Of a DNA stretch of 64,000 nt, positions 16,128 through 26,637 are shown in pieces; position 1 is the stretch's first letter, and each line of letters starts with the position of its first letter. The stretch is from assembly GCF_017114865.1 (NCBI RefSeq), contig NZ_JADEYH010000009.1, forward strand, positions 1 to 64,000. Reading direction: 5' to 3'. The notes below the pieces were generated by a model. The model was not told the origin of the DNA and ran no database searches. It saw nothing but the letters and a program-made list of their open reading frames with translations. The position numbers and the translations under genes are program-made. This DNA comes from Streptomyces verrucosisporus. GTDB lineage: Bacteria > Actinomycetota > Actinomycetes > Streptomycetales > Streptomycetaceae.

Positions 16128-16269
16128 CGGTCCTCTCCGAGCCCCGAAGGTCCGACCTTCTTCCCTTTTCCGGCGGAATTGTTAGGCTCGTGGTTTCGCC
16201 CACCCATGAAGGCGCACCCTTCGGGTAGGGCGTTGCTTTATATCCCGAGAGTACCTACGAGGAGCACCT

Positions 16270-16767
16270 GTGACCCAGACCAGCGACAACGTCACCTGGC
16301 TCACCCAGGAGGCGTACGACCAGCTCAAGGCCGAGCTGGAGTACCTGTCGGGTCCTGCCCGCATCGAGATCGCCAAGAAGATCGAGGCGGCCCGCGAGGA
16401 AGGCGACCTCCGTGAGAACGGCGGCTACCACGCGGCCAAGGAGGAGCAGGGCAAGCAGGAGCTGCGGGTACGCCAGCTCACCCAGCTGCTGGAGAACGCC
16501 AAGGTCGGCGAGGCTCCGGCGGACGACGGCGTGGTCGAGCCCGGCATGGTGGTCACCGTCGCCTTCGACGGTGACGAGGACGACACGATCACCTTCCTCC
16601 TCGCCTCCCGTGAGTACGCCAGCTCGGACATCGAGACCTACTCCCCGCAGTCCCCGCTGGGCCGGGGAGTGAACGGCAAGAAGGTCGGCGACGACGCCGA
16701 GTACGAGCTGCCCAACGGCAAGACGGCCTCGGTGCGGGTCCTGAACGCCAAGCCGTACCAGGGCTGA
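16270..16767 (+). CDS. greA: transcription elongation factor GreA
   Basis: A 165-residue GreA. The N-terminal coiled coil carries the acidic tip (REEGDLRENGGYHAAKEEQG), whose residues activate RNA cleavage by backtracked RNA polymerase. The C-terminal FKBP-like domain reads YSPQSPLGRGVNGKKVGDDA. GTG 16270 is preceded by GAGGAGCACCT. A TAGGCT element at 16183-16188 fits a promoter giving a leader of about 75 nt. A perfect hairpin ends the unit. Confidence 0.95.
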   Translation: MTQTSDNVTWLTQEAYDQLKAELEYLSGPARIEIAKKIEAAREEGDLRENGGYHAAKEEQGKQELRVRQLTQLLENAKVGEAPADDGVVEPGMVVTVAFDGDEDDTITFLLASREYASSDIETYSPQSPLGRGVNGKKVGDDAEYELPNGKTASVRVLNAKPYQG

Positions 16768-16794
16768 GCCCCCGAGGGGCGGACGACGCGGACG

Positions 16795-16842
16795 CGGCCC
16801 CCGGCCGCCACGGAGTCTCTCCGTGGCGGCCGGGGGCCGTTT
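16795..16842 (+). terminator. perfect 21-bp hairpin with T-run after greA
   Basis: Arms 16795-16815 and 16819-16839 are exactly complementary, with a 3-nt loop and TTT at 16840-16842. It lies 28 bp past the greA stop and before the convergent ABC transporter operon. Confidence 0.85.
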
Positions 16843-16911
16843 CGCGGTCCTCAAGGCCGTGCTCGCGTTTCCGCTTGGGCCGTTTTCGCGGCCGTGGGCA
16901 CGGCGCGCCGG

Positions 16912-17772
16912 TCAGGCCGCCGAGCGGTACTTGCGCACCGCCAGGGTGCGGAAGACCACGATGATCAGCACCGACCACAGCAGCGAGGCCAGTACCGGGT
17001 TCTGCATGGGCCAGGCGTCGGGCGCCTGGTAGCCGGGCGGGAGGTTGCCGAACAGCTCGCGGGCCGCCAGCACGGTCGCGCTGAACGGGTTCCACTCGGC
17101 CACGTGCTGCAGGAACGACGGCATGTTCTCCGAGGGCACGAAGGCGATCGAGATGAAGGTCAGCGGGAACAGCCAGATCAGCCCGCCGGAGGTGGCCGCC
17201 TCCGGAGTGCGCACCGACAGGCCGATCAGCGCGCCGATCCAGGTGAAGGCGTAGCCCAGCAGGAGCAGCAGGCAGAAGCCCGCCAGCGCCTTGAGGACGC
17301 CCTCGTGGGCCCGCCACCCGACGATCGTCGCCACGACGGCCAGCACCACCAGCGTCAGCGCGGTCTGGACGAGGTCGGCCAGGGTGCGGCCGGTCAGGAC
17401 CGCGCCGCGCGCCATCGGCAGGGAGCGGAAGCGGTCGACGAGGCCCTTGTGCATGTCCTCGGCGATGCCCGCGCCCGCGCCGGCCGTGGCGAAGGTGACG
17501 GTCTGGGCGAAGATGCCCGCCATGAGGAACTCGCGGTAGGCGCCGGCGTCCACACCGGCGCCGGGGATGCTGATCGAGCCGCCGAAGACGTAGCTGAACA
17601 GCACCACGAACATGACCGGCTGGATGAGGCCGAAGATCACCATCTCCGGGATGCGCATCATCCGCAGCAGGTTGCGCTTGGCGATGGTCAGCGAGTCCGT
17701 CAGGGACTGCCCGATGCCGCCGCCCGCGCGGGGCGCGCGGGTGGTGGGCGTGGAACCGGTGGTGGTGCTCAC
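16912..17772 (-). CDS. DrrB-type ABC transporter permease
   Basis: A 286-residue ABC-2 permease with about six membrane segments. It opens with a cytoplasmic tail, then SLTIAKRNLLRMMRIPEMVI, and includes EDMHKGLVDRFRSLPMARGA, a typical DrrB/NodJ coupling region. GTG 17772 overlaps the ATP-binding gene's stop as GTGA. With its partner it should export a small hydrophobic molecule, by analogy with daunorubicin resistance; the substrate is unknown. Confidence 0.9.
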   Translation of the reverse strand: MSTTTGSTPTTRAPRAGGGIGQSLTDSLTIAKRNLLRMMRIPEMVIFGLIQPVMFVVLFSYVFGGSISIPGAGVDAGAYREFLMAGIFAQTVTFATAGAGAGIAEDMHKGLVDRFRSLPMARGAVLTGRTLADLVQTALTLVVLAVVATIVGWRAHEGVLKALAGFCLLLLLGYAFTWIGALIGLSVRTPEAATSGGLIWLFPLTFISIAFVPSENMPSFLQHVAEWNPFSATVLAARELFGNLPPGYQAPDAWPMQNPVLASLLWSVLIIVVFRTLAVRKYRSAA

Positions 17773-18794
17773 TTGGCGTTCTCCTTCCGGCCCGCGGCCT
17801 TCGCGGCGGACCCGGTGCCCTTGCCGTCCGGGCCGGCTCCGGCCTCCTCGGCGTCGTCCGCCGCGTGGCCGGTCAGCGAGATGAACACGTCGTCGAGGGT
17901 CGGGCGGCGCAGGCCCACGTCGTCGATCTCCACGCCGCGGGCGTCCAGCTCCCGGATGGCCTCGGCCAGCAGTTTGGCGCCGCCGACGACCGGGACGGTC
18001 AGCCTGCGGGTGTGCTCCTCCACCGCGACCGCGCCCCTGCCCAGGCCCCGCAGGACCTCCTCGGCGGTGCGGATGTCGTCGCGCTCGTGCACGACGACCT
18101 CGATGCGCTCGCCGCCGATGCGGGCCTTGAGCTCGTCGGAGGTGCCGCGGGCGATGACGCGGCCGTGGTCGACCACGGCGATGTCGTGGGCGAGCCGGTC
18201 GGCCTCCTCCAGGTACTGGGTGGTCAGCAGCAGCGTGGTGCCGCCGGCGACCAGTTCCTCGATGACCTCCCACAGCGCCTGGCGGTTGCGCGGGTCCAGG
18301 CCGGTGGTCGGCTCGTCCATGAACATCACGGGCGGACTGACGACCAGCGCGGCGGCGAGGTCGAGACGGCGGCGCATGCCGCCGGAGTACGTCTTGGCGG
18401 TCCGGTCGGCGGCGTCGGCGAGGTTGAACCGCTCCAGCAGCTCGGCGGCCCGCCGCTTGGCGTCGCGTGCGGACATCTGGTAGAGGCGGGCGACCATCTG
18501 GAGGTTCTCACGGCCGGTCAGATACTCGTCGACGGCGGCGAACTGCCCGGACAGGCCGATGGAGCGGCGCACCTCCTGGGGCTGTTCGAGCACGTCGATG
18601 CCCGCCACGACCGCGCGGCCGCTGTCGGGCCGCAGCAGTGTGGTCAGCACCCGTACGGTGGTGGTCTTCCCGGCGCCGTTGGGTCCGAGCAGGCCCAGCA
18701 CGGTGCCTTCGGGGACGTCGAGGTCGACACCGTCCAGAGCCCTGACGTCGCCGAAGGTCTTGACCAGCCCCTCGGCGTGGATGGCACCTGGCAT
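17769..18794 (-). CDS. DrrA-type ABC transporter ATP-binding protein
   Basis: A 341-residue ATPase: Walker A GLLGPNGAGKTTTVRVL, signature KTYSGGMRRRLDLAAAL, Walker B PPVMFMDEPTTGLDP, and switch histidine region TLLLTTQYLEEADRLAHDIA. The C-terminal extension (VGLRRPTLDDVFISLTGHAA) is the DrrA-family regulatory domain. ATG 18794 has GGGAG 7 nt upstream. A promoter with TTGACG and CATAGT lies about 140 bp upstream. Confidence 0.92.
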   Translation of the reverse strand: MPGAIHAEGLVKTFGDVRALDGVDLDVPEGTVLGLLGPNGAGKTTTVRVLTTLLRPDSGRAVVAGIDVLEQPQEVRRSIGLSGQFAAVDEYLTGRENLQMVARLYQMSARDAKRRAAELLERFNLADAADRTAKTYSGGMRRRLDLAAALVVSPPVMFMDEPTTGLDPRNRQALWEVIEELVAGGTTLLLTTQYLEEADRLAHDIAVVDHGRVIARGTSDELKARIGGERIEVVVHERDDIRTAEEVLRGLGRGAVAVEEHTRRLTVPVVGGAKLLAEAIRELDARGVEIDDVGLRRPTLDDVFISLTGHAADDAEEAGAGPDGKGTGSAAKAAGRKENAK

Positions 18795-18937
18795 GGAGGT
18801 CTCCCATGGGTGTGGGTGGTCGGAAAAATGAAGGAAAAGCCGAAAATGCCGAGAACGCGGGAACCGCGCGAGAGCGGCAGCTCCGCACCGAACGCGACGG
18901 CACGCGCGGACACACCGCGGGCGCGGCACGGATCAGC

Positions 18938-18967
18938 ACTATGCAGCAACGCGATATAACGCGTCAA
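18938..18967 (-). promoter_or_regulatory. promoter with dyad for the ABC transporter operon
   Basis: Read on the minus strand: TTGACG (18967-18962), an 18-nt spacer, then CATAGT (18943-18938). The spacer contains ACGCG, six bases, CGCGT (plus-strand 18949-18964), a TetR-like operator layout. Transcription would start near 18931, giving a leader of about 137 nt. Confidence 0.5.
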
Positions 18968-19031
18968 AAGGTTTACGGCGTGTCCCGTGGACGGGTCCCG
19001 CCGACGCATCGCGCCGGCGTCTCCGTACGCC

Positions 19032-20276
19032 TCAGCCCGTCACCGTGTAGCCGGCCCTGACCAGCGAGGCCTTCACCTCGGCGCAGTGCTGCGGACCCTT
19101 GGTCTCCAGATGCAGGTCCACCTCCACCTCCGTCAGCCCGAGCCGCGGATCGGTCCGCACATGGCTGACGTCCAGGACGTTGGCGTCCGCCACCGACAGC
19201 TCCGCCAGGAGCGCGGCCAGCGCCCCCGGGCGGTCGGTCAGCCGCAGCCGCAGCGACAGGTAGCGGCCCGCCGCCGCCATGCCGTGCCGCAGCGTGCGCT
19301 GCAGCACCAGGGGGTCGACGTTGCCGCCGGAGAGCACGGCCACCACCGGCCCGTCGAAGGCGTCCGGAGCGGACAGCAGCGCCGCCACCGGACTGGCGCC
19401 GGCCGGCTCGACGACGAGCTTGGCCCGCTCCAGGCAGAGCAGCAGAGCGCTGGAGATCGCGTCCTCGCTCACCGTGCGGACCTCGTCGACCATCCTGCCG
19501 ATGATCTCGAACGGCACGTCCCCGGGCCGCCCGACCATGATCCCGTCGGCCATCGTCGAGACCGACTCCAAGGTCACCGGGTGCCCGGCGGCCAGCGAGG
19601 GCGGGTAGGCGGCGGCCCCCTCGGCCTGCACCCCGACCACACGCACGTCCGGCCGCAGCGACTTCACCGCCAGCGCCACCCCGGCCGCCAGCCCGCCGCC
19701 GCCGATGCCGACGACGACCGTGCGGACCTCCGGGCACTGCTCCAGGATCTCCAGCCCGACCGTGCCCTGGCCGGCGACGATGTCGGGATGGTCGAAGGGG
19801 TGGATGAAGACCGCGCCGGTCTCGGCCGCGTACTCCTGCGCCGCCCGCAGCGTCTCGTCCACCACCTGCCCGTGCAGCCGCACCCGGGCGCCGTAGTCAC
19901 GGGTCGCCGCCACCTTCGGCAGCGCCGCGCCCACCGGCATGAAGACCGTCGAGCGGACCCCCAGCAGGGACGCGGCCAGGGCGACGCCCTGGGCGTGGTT
20001 GCCCGCGGAGGCCGCGACGACCCCGTGGGCGCGCTCCTCGGCGGACATCGCGGCTATCCGCACATACGCGCCGCGGACCTTGAAGGACCCGGTGCGCTGG
20101 AGGTTCTCGCACTTGAGGTGGACGGGCGAGCCGACCAGTTCGCCGAGGTGGCGGCTGCCCTCCAGCGCGGTCGTCCGGGCCACCCCGGAGAGCGTCTTCT
20201 GGGCGGCGCGTACGTCGTCGAGGGTGAGTGCCGGCGCGTCGTCGCGGCCGGTGTGCTGGACAGTGCTGGCGACCAT
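19032..20276 (-). CDS. ilvA: threonine ammonia-lyase (threonine dehydratase)
   Basis: A 414-residue PLP enzyme. The catalytic lysine is K66 in [13 protein letters not shown], with [13 protein letters not shown] and the glycine-rich PLP-phosphate loop [17 protein letters not shown]-terminal ACT-like domain ([20 protein letters not shown]) is present. It deaminates threonine to 2-oxobutanoate, feeding isoleucine synthesis or catabolism. The length and single ACT domain suit the shorter actinobacterial form. It diverges from the marR gene. Confidence 0.92.
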   Translation of the reverse strand: MVASTVQHTGRDDAPALTLDDVRAAQKTLSGVARTTALEGSRHLGELVGSPVHLKCENLQRTGSFKVRGAYVRIAAMSAEERAHGVVAASAGNHAQGVALAASLLGVRSTVFMPVGAALPKVAATRDYGARVRLHGQVVDETLRAAQEYAAETGAVFIHPFDHPDIVAGQGTVGLEILEQCPEVRTVVVGIGGGGLAAGVALAVKSLRPDVRVVGVQAEGAAAYPPSLAAGHPVTLESVSTMADGIMVGRPGDVPFEIIGRMVDEVRTVSEDAISSALLLCLERAKLVVEPAGASPVAALLSAPDAFDGPVVAVLSGGNVDPLVLQRTLRHGMAAAGRYLSLRLRLTDRPGALAALLAELSVADANVLDVSHVRTDPRLGLTEVEVDLHLETKGPQHCAEVKASLVRAGYTVTG

Positions 20277-20490
20277 GCCGCCAGTCTGGCAGCCCGGCCC
20301 GCGAGCGGCTCGGGGGGACCCGGCCGCCTCCCGGGACCCCGCGGAGCCCGGACGGGGACCGCGTACCGCTCCCCGCCGCGGGATCCGCTCATTCGTACGC
20401 TGCCGGTACGGGGTGGGCACGGGACGCGTACTCTGTGGCACACCCTCAGCCCGTCGTACCCCGTATTCACGAAGAAGCGAGCAACCGGCC

Positions 20491-21066
20491 ATGCCCACGC
20501 ACCCGGACATGACGACCGCCCACCCCCACGACGAAACGAGCGAAGAGAGCGTGCAGGCCAGCATGCCCCCCACCGCAGACCGCCCGGACCCCGACCAGGA
20601 CCGGACCGGCTCCGCGCCTCCTCTCGACCTCGACGCCCTGCAGCACCAGGTGGCCCTCTTCGCGCGCCGCGCGGAGCAGACCCGGCTGGGCGGCGTCGGA
20701 CAGGCCCGCAACTCCATGGACCGCGCCGCCTACCTGCTGCTCAACCGGCTGGACCGGGACGGGCCCACGGGCGTCAAGGCGCTCGCCGCGGGCATGGGGA
20801 TCGACTCCTCGACCGTGACCCGCCAGGTGGCCCCGCTGGTGGAGTCCGGCCTGGTCAAACGCACCTCCCACCCCGACGACGGCCGCGCCGTGGTCCTCCA
20901 GCTCTCCCCGCGCGGCGCCGCGCGGCTGGAGCAGGTGCGCGCCTCGCGGCGCGAGCTGATGGAAGTGCTGACGCGGGACTGGGACGAGGAGGAGCGGACG
21001 GCCTTCTGCGAACTGCTCACCCGCTTCAACCAGGCGCTCTCCGACTTCCAGGCGGAGGGCTCCTGA
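20491..21066 (+). CDS. MarR-family transcriptional regulator
   Basis: A 191-residue winged-helix protein with a disordered N-terminal extension of about 50 residues rich in His, Asp and Pro. The core reads [39 protein letters not shown] and the wing [22 protein letters not shown] 20491 has only a weak ribosome site; a GTG near 20551 after GAAGAGAGC is an alternative that removes 20 residues. Targets unknown; it lies beside ilvA and the DUF255 scar. Confidence 0.85.
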   Translation: MPTHPDMTTAHPHDETSEESVQASMPPTADRPDPDQDRTGSAPPLDLDALQHQVALFARRAEQTRLGGVGQARNSMDRAAYLLLNRLDRDGPTGVKALAAGMGIDSSTVTRQVAPLVESGLVKRTSHPDDGRAVVLQLSPRGAARLEQVRASRRELMEVLTRDWDEEERTAFCELLTRFNQALSDFQAEGS

Positions 21067-21206
21067 CCCTTCGCCGGTCCTTCCGCGCAGGCCCCGGCAC
21101 GGCGCCCGCCCCCGGCCAAGGCGCAAGGCGTCCGGGGGCGGGCCCCCGCGGCGCGAGCGCGACGCGGCGTTCGCCCCACCGGAGCGCACGGGAACCGGAT
21201 GGGGAC

Positions 21207-21325
21207 ATGGCCAACCGACTCGCCGCCGAGACGTCCCCCTACCTCCTCCAGCACGCGGACAACCCCGTTGACTGGTGGCCCTGGTCGCCGGAGGCGTTCG
21301 ACCAGGCGCGACGGCGTGACGTGCT
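21207..21325 (+). pseudogene. 5' fragment of a DUF255/thioredoxin-like gene
   Basis: An intact start ([20 protein letters not shown], then [19 protein letters not shown]) aligns with the first 38 or so residues of the complete gene at 22466. It stops matching at about 21325, exactly where an inverted IS5-type transposase fragment begins. The DNA differs from the second copy at many third positions, so it is a diverged homologue and not a recent duplicate. Its high G+C matches the chromosome. Confidence 0.8.
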
Positions 21326-21327
21326 GG

Positions 21328-21655
21328 TTCGTCCAGCACCGCCCGGTGCAGCCGGCGCCACAGCCCGGCCTCGGTCCAGAGCGTGAACCGGCGGTGCGCG
21401 GTGGCCGGGGAGACCCCGAAGGTCTCCGGCAGATGCCGTCAGGCGCACCCGCTGGTCAGCACGTACACCACGGCGGTGAAGGCGGCCCGCTCGTCCACCG
21501 GGGCGGTCCCGCCGCCCTGCGGCCGGGAGGTGAACTTCGGCAGCAGCGGAGCTGCCAGCTCCCACATCCGGTCAGGAACCAGCCGCTGCGACAGATCGGC
21601 ACTCACAGCCGCCCATCATGCCGCACCGAACCCACCACACAGGACACGCTCTTAG
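21328..21655 (-). mobile_element. decayed IS5-family insertion sequence fragment
   Basis: Read on the minus strand from GTG 21606: MSADLSQRLVPDRMWELAAP, then LLPKFTSRPQ, DERAAFTAVVYVLTSGCA, a TGA stop (21441-21439) in place of the usual Trp, then RHLPETFGVSPATAHRRF and [12 protein letters not shown]. This is the N-terminal part of an IS5-type transposase. The sequence ends abruptly at the DUF255 fragment, so the catalytic DDE part is missing. An AGAGCGTGTCC end-like sequence lies near 21644-21655. Confidence 0.85.
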
Positions 21656-21702
21656 CCCGCAGGGCGTCGGAGGCGCCGAGGGCGCGGGCGATCGCTCGTT
21701 GC

Positions 21703-22269
21703 TCACAGGGCCCCAAGATCGACCGTGACAGGGAACGGCGCGGTGGCCTTCACGGTGCCGGCGAACATCTCGCCGTCCCGGTAAGCCCTGGTGGCGGGGT
21801 CGAGGACGTAGGTGTACACGATCGGAACGCCGGTGGCGGCCTGCTCGATGCGCCAGTAGAAGGGGATGCCGGCCTTGGCGTACTGGTCCACCTCCACGAT
21901 CCGGTCCGTGGTCTCCGAGCCGGGAGACACCACCTCGACGACCAGGAGCACGTGCTCGGGGCGGGCGGGCGTGAGGTCGATGGTCTCCGCCCGGTAGACG
22001 ATGACGTCCGGACGGCGGTTGGCGAGCGGCACGTCCTGCAGGCGGACGTCGAAGTCCGTGTCGGCGTTCCAGTCCGGGCCCGCGGCGGCGTCCAGGGCGT
22101 TGGCCAGGATCCGGGCCAGCCGGTTGTGGCGCTTGGAGGCGCCCGGGCCCACGACGACCATCCCGTCCACGATCTCGATGCCGGCGCACTGCTCCTCGGA
22201 CCAGGAGTCGTACTGCTCCGCGCTGATCTGCGTATGCATCCACGCGGGCGCCACCATATCGGCGGTCAT
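21703..22269 (-). CDS. Uma2-family (DUF820) putative endonuclease
   Basis: A 188-residue protein with the restriction-endonuclease-like core of Uma2: [47 protein letters not shown] and [13 protein letters not shown]. The P-D, E-V and K-x-G-I-P-x-Y-W signatures are intact. Family members are numerous in actinomycetes and cyanobacteria and often linked to mobile DNA; function unproven. A near-perfect AAGGAGGT site precedes ATG 22269. It is sandwiched between the IS fragment and the second DUF255 gene. Confidence 0.85.
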   Translation of the reverse strand: MTADMVAPAWMHTQISAEQYDSWSEEQCAGIEIVDGMVVVGPGASKRHNRLARILANALDAAAGPDWNADTDFDVRLQDVPLANRRPDVIVYRAETIDLTPARPEHVLLVVEVVSPGSETTDRIVEVDQYAKAGIPFYWRIEQAATGVPIVYTYVLDPATRAYRDGEMFAGTVKATAPFPVTVDLGAL

Positions 22270-22465
22270 GGTGTACCTCCTTCGAGGAGCCTCGGCAGGT
22301 CCGGCGCTGCTGCGCCAAGCCTACTGTTTCGAGGTGCCGGGCTGCCCGACTCGGAAGGAAAGGAGCCTCCCGTCATGTAATGGCGCACAAGTGCAATTCG
22401 GCCGAGTGAGGCGGGGGCGTCAGCGCTTCACCGGCCGCGGCAGACGCTGTGAGAGGCTGGGGCGT

Positions 22466-24571
<2,106 letters not shown>

Positions 24572-24653
24572 GGCGGCCGCTTTCGCCGCCCGTATGCCGT
24601 CCGCGCGTCACCCGCGTGGGGAAAAACACGGAGCGCCCGGCCCGGGGTGTCCG

Positions 24654-24659
24654 TACAGT
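24654..24659 (+). promoter_or_regulatory. -10 element of a leaderless aminotransferase promoter
   Basis: TACAGT ends 7 nt before ATG 24667, and no Shine-Dalgarno is present. Same spacing as the metB, trhA-like, prepilin peptidase and padR promoters. Confidence 0.5.
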
Positions 24660-24666
24660 GGCGGTC

Positions 24667-25878
24667 ATGCAGGTGATCCAGTCGACGAAACTCGCCAATG
24701 TCTGCTACGAGATCCGGGGCCCGGTTCTCGAGGAGGCCATGCGGCTGGAGGCGGCGGGTCACCGCATCCTCAAGCTCAACACCGGCAATCCCGCGCCCTT
24801 CGGCTTCGAGTGCCCGCCGGAGATCCTCGAGGACATGCTGCGCAACGTCGGGTCGGCGCACGGCTACGGCGACGCCAAGGGGCTGCTGGCGGCCCGGCGC
24901 GCGGTGATGCAGTACTACCAGACCAAGGGCATCGAGCTGGACGTCGAGGACGTCTACATCGGCAACGGCGCCTCCGAGCTGATCCAGATGTCGATGCAGG
25001 CGCTGCTGGACGACGGCGACGAGGTGCTGGTGCCGGCGCCGGACTACCCGCTGTGGACGGCCTCGGTCTCGCTGTCGGGCGGCACGGCCGTGCACTACCG
25101 GTGCGACGAGCAGTCCGACTGGATGCCGGACCTGGCCGACATCGAGAGCAAGGTGACCGACCGCACCAGGGCGATCGTCGTCATCAACCCGAACAACCCC
25201 ACCGGTGCCGTCTACGGCGAAGAGGTGCTGCGCGGTCTGACGGACATCGCCCGCCGCCACGGCCTGATCGTCTACTCCGACGAGATCTACGACAAGATCC
25301 TCTACGACGGCGCCACCCACACCCCCACCGCCGCCGTCGCCCCCGACCTGCTGACCGTCACCTTCAACGGACTGTCCAAGTCATACCGGGTGGCCGGGTA
25401 CCGATGCGGGTGGATGGCCGTCTGCGGGCCGAAGACGCACGCCGCCAGCTACATCGAGGGCCTGACGATCCTGGCGAACATGCGGCTGTGCGCCAACATG
25501 CCGTCCCAGTACGCGGTGGCCACCGCGCTGGGCGGGCGGCAGTCGATCAACGATCTGGTGCTGCCGGGCGGGCGGCTGCTGGAGCAGCGCGACACCGCGT
25601 ACGAGCTGCTGACGTCCATCCCGGGCGTGACGTGTGTGAAGCCCAGGGGGGCGCTGTACCTCTTCCCGAGGCTGGATCCCCAGGTCTACAGGATCAAGGA
25701 CGACCGGCAGATGGTCCTCGACCTGCTGCGGACGGAGAAGATCATGGTCGTCCACGGGACGGGCTTCAACTGGCCCGAACCGGACCACTTCCGCATCGTC
25801 ACGCTGCCTCCGGCGCAGGACCTGGCGGACGCGGTGCAGCGGATCGGGAAGTTCCTGGACGGCTACGGCCAGCACTGA
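24667..25878 (+). CDS. class I/II aminotransferase, AlaT-like
   Basis: A 403-residue fold-type I PLP aminotransferase. LKLNTGNPAPFGF at the N-terminus, VVINPNNPTGAVY, IVYSDEIYDKILYDG, the Schiff-base lysine K238 in FNGLSKSYRVAGYRCGW, and a C-terminal FRIVTLPP arginine are all present. Overall wording is closest to alanine/valine-pyruvate aminotransferases (AlaT). The expected reaction is alanine + 2-oxoglutarate to pyruvate + glutamate. Leaderless translation is likely. Confidence 0.85.
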   Translation: MQVIQSTKLANVCYEIRGPVLEEAMRLEAAGHRILKLNTGNPAPFGFECPPEILEDMLRNVGSAHGYGDAKGLLAARRAVMQYYQTKGIELDVEDVYIGNGASELIQMSMQALLDDGDEVLVPAPDYPLWTASVSLSGGTAVHYRCDEQSDWMPDLADIESKVTDRTRAIVVINPNNPTGAVYGEEVLRGLTDIARRHGLIVYSDEIYDKILYDGATHTPTAAVAPDLLTVTFNGLSKSYRVAGYRCGWMAVCGPKTHAASYIEGLTILANMRLCANMPSQYAVATALGGRQSINDLVLPGGRLLEQRDTAYELLTSIPGVTCVKPRGALYLFPRLDPQVYRIKDDRQMVLDLLRTEKIMVVHGTGFNWPEPDHFRIVTLPPAQDLADAVQRIGKFLDGYGQH

Positions 25879-26056
25879 GACGGCACTGGGGCGGCACGAG
25901 GGGACGGCTCCGGGGCGGGGCCGGGAAGCACCTCGCGCCCGGTGGGCGGTGCGCGGCGACCGGAGTCCGGACGGACGGGAAAGGCCTGGCGGGAGCGGGT
26001 GAGGACGCGGAGAATTTTCTGCACCCGCGACAACTTTAGACAGAGTCCAAGTTAAG

Positions 26057-26085
26057 ATGGCCTCCTGCATCAGCCAGGAGGCCAT
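26057..26085 (+). promoter_or_regulatory. hairpin sequestering the ribosome binding site
   Basis: ATGGCCTCCTG (26057-26067) pairs perfectly with CAGGAGGCCAT (26075-26085) around a 7-nt loop. The right arm contains AGGAGG, the Shine-Dalgarno of the gene starting at ATG 26089. A TAAGAT hexamer (26053-26058) and the flanking AACTT...AAGTT dyad (26033-26054) suggest a promoter here. If transcription starts inside the left arm, the hairpin would be weakened, so the start site matters. Confidence 0.6.
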
Positions 26086-26088
26086 CCC

Positions 26089-26514
26089 ATGTACGAACCG
26101 ATTCGCACGCCGTCGGTCCACACCATGGCCGATCCGGCCAGGACCGAGGGACTCCTCCCGCGCCGCTCCCGCGAGGAGGAGCTGGACAACAGGCTCGCCG
26201 GCCACCTCACCGCGCTGCTGACCGTGACCGACGAGCTCCGCGCCCACACCCCGGACACGGAGCTGGACGAGGCCGCGCGGCGGCTCGACGCCCAGGTCAC
26301 CCGGTTGTGCGCGGGGCGCGCCCCGCTGCGGGCCGAGCCGTCCGCCGCCGGGGCCGACGCATCCCGCGTCGCGGCCCTCCACCAGCGGGCCCACACGCTC
26401 GCCGGGCAGGCCCTGGTCGTGGCCACCTCCCGCTCGGACGCGGCGGCCGCGACCCTGGCCGCCGAGCGGCTGGAGGCCCACGCCCGGGAACTCGGCCTGG
26501 CCGGGGTCGGCTGA
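26089..26514 (+). CDS. hypothetical helical protein
   Basis: A 141-residue, almost entirely alpha-helical protein (MYEPIRTPSVHTMADPARTE; ELDNRLAGHLTALLTVTDEL; AAATLAAERLEAHARELGLA) without signal peptide or membrane segment. I know of similar short proteins beside pckG in streptomycetes but no function. Its unusual feature is the regulatory hairpin covering its ribosome site. Confidence 0.7.
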   Translation: MYEPIRTPSVHTMADPARTEGLLPRRSREEELDNRLAGHLTALLTVTDELRAHTPDTELDEAARRLDAQVTRLCAGRAPLRAEPSAAGADASRVAALHQRAHTLAGQALVVATSRSDAAAATLAAERLEAHARELGLAGVG

Positions 26515-26544
26515 CCGGCGCCGGCCAGGGGCGGGAAGCCCGCC

Positions 26545-26597
26545 GAGCCCGCGGGCCCTGTCCCGGCATCCTGTGCCGGGACAGGGCCCGCGGGCTC
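26545..26597. terminator. perfect 24-bp hairpin between convergent genes
   Basis: Arms 26545-26568 and 26574-26597 are exactly complementary across a 5-nt loop. It lies 30 bp past the helical-protein stop and 40 bp past the pckG stop on the other strand, so it should serve both. Confidence 0.85.
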
Positions 26598-26637
26598 TCG
26601 CGCGGCGGCCCGGCCGGGCGGCTGTCCGGCCGACCGC

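Noticed and set aside
26515-26637. A small gene or riboswitch between the helical protein and pckG.
   Set aside because: The interval is fully explained by a perfect 24-bp terminator hairpin.
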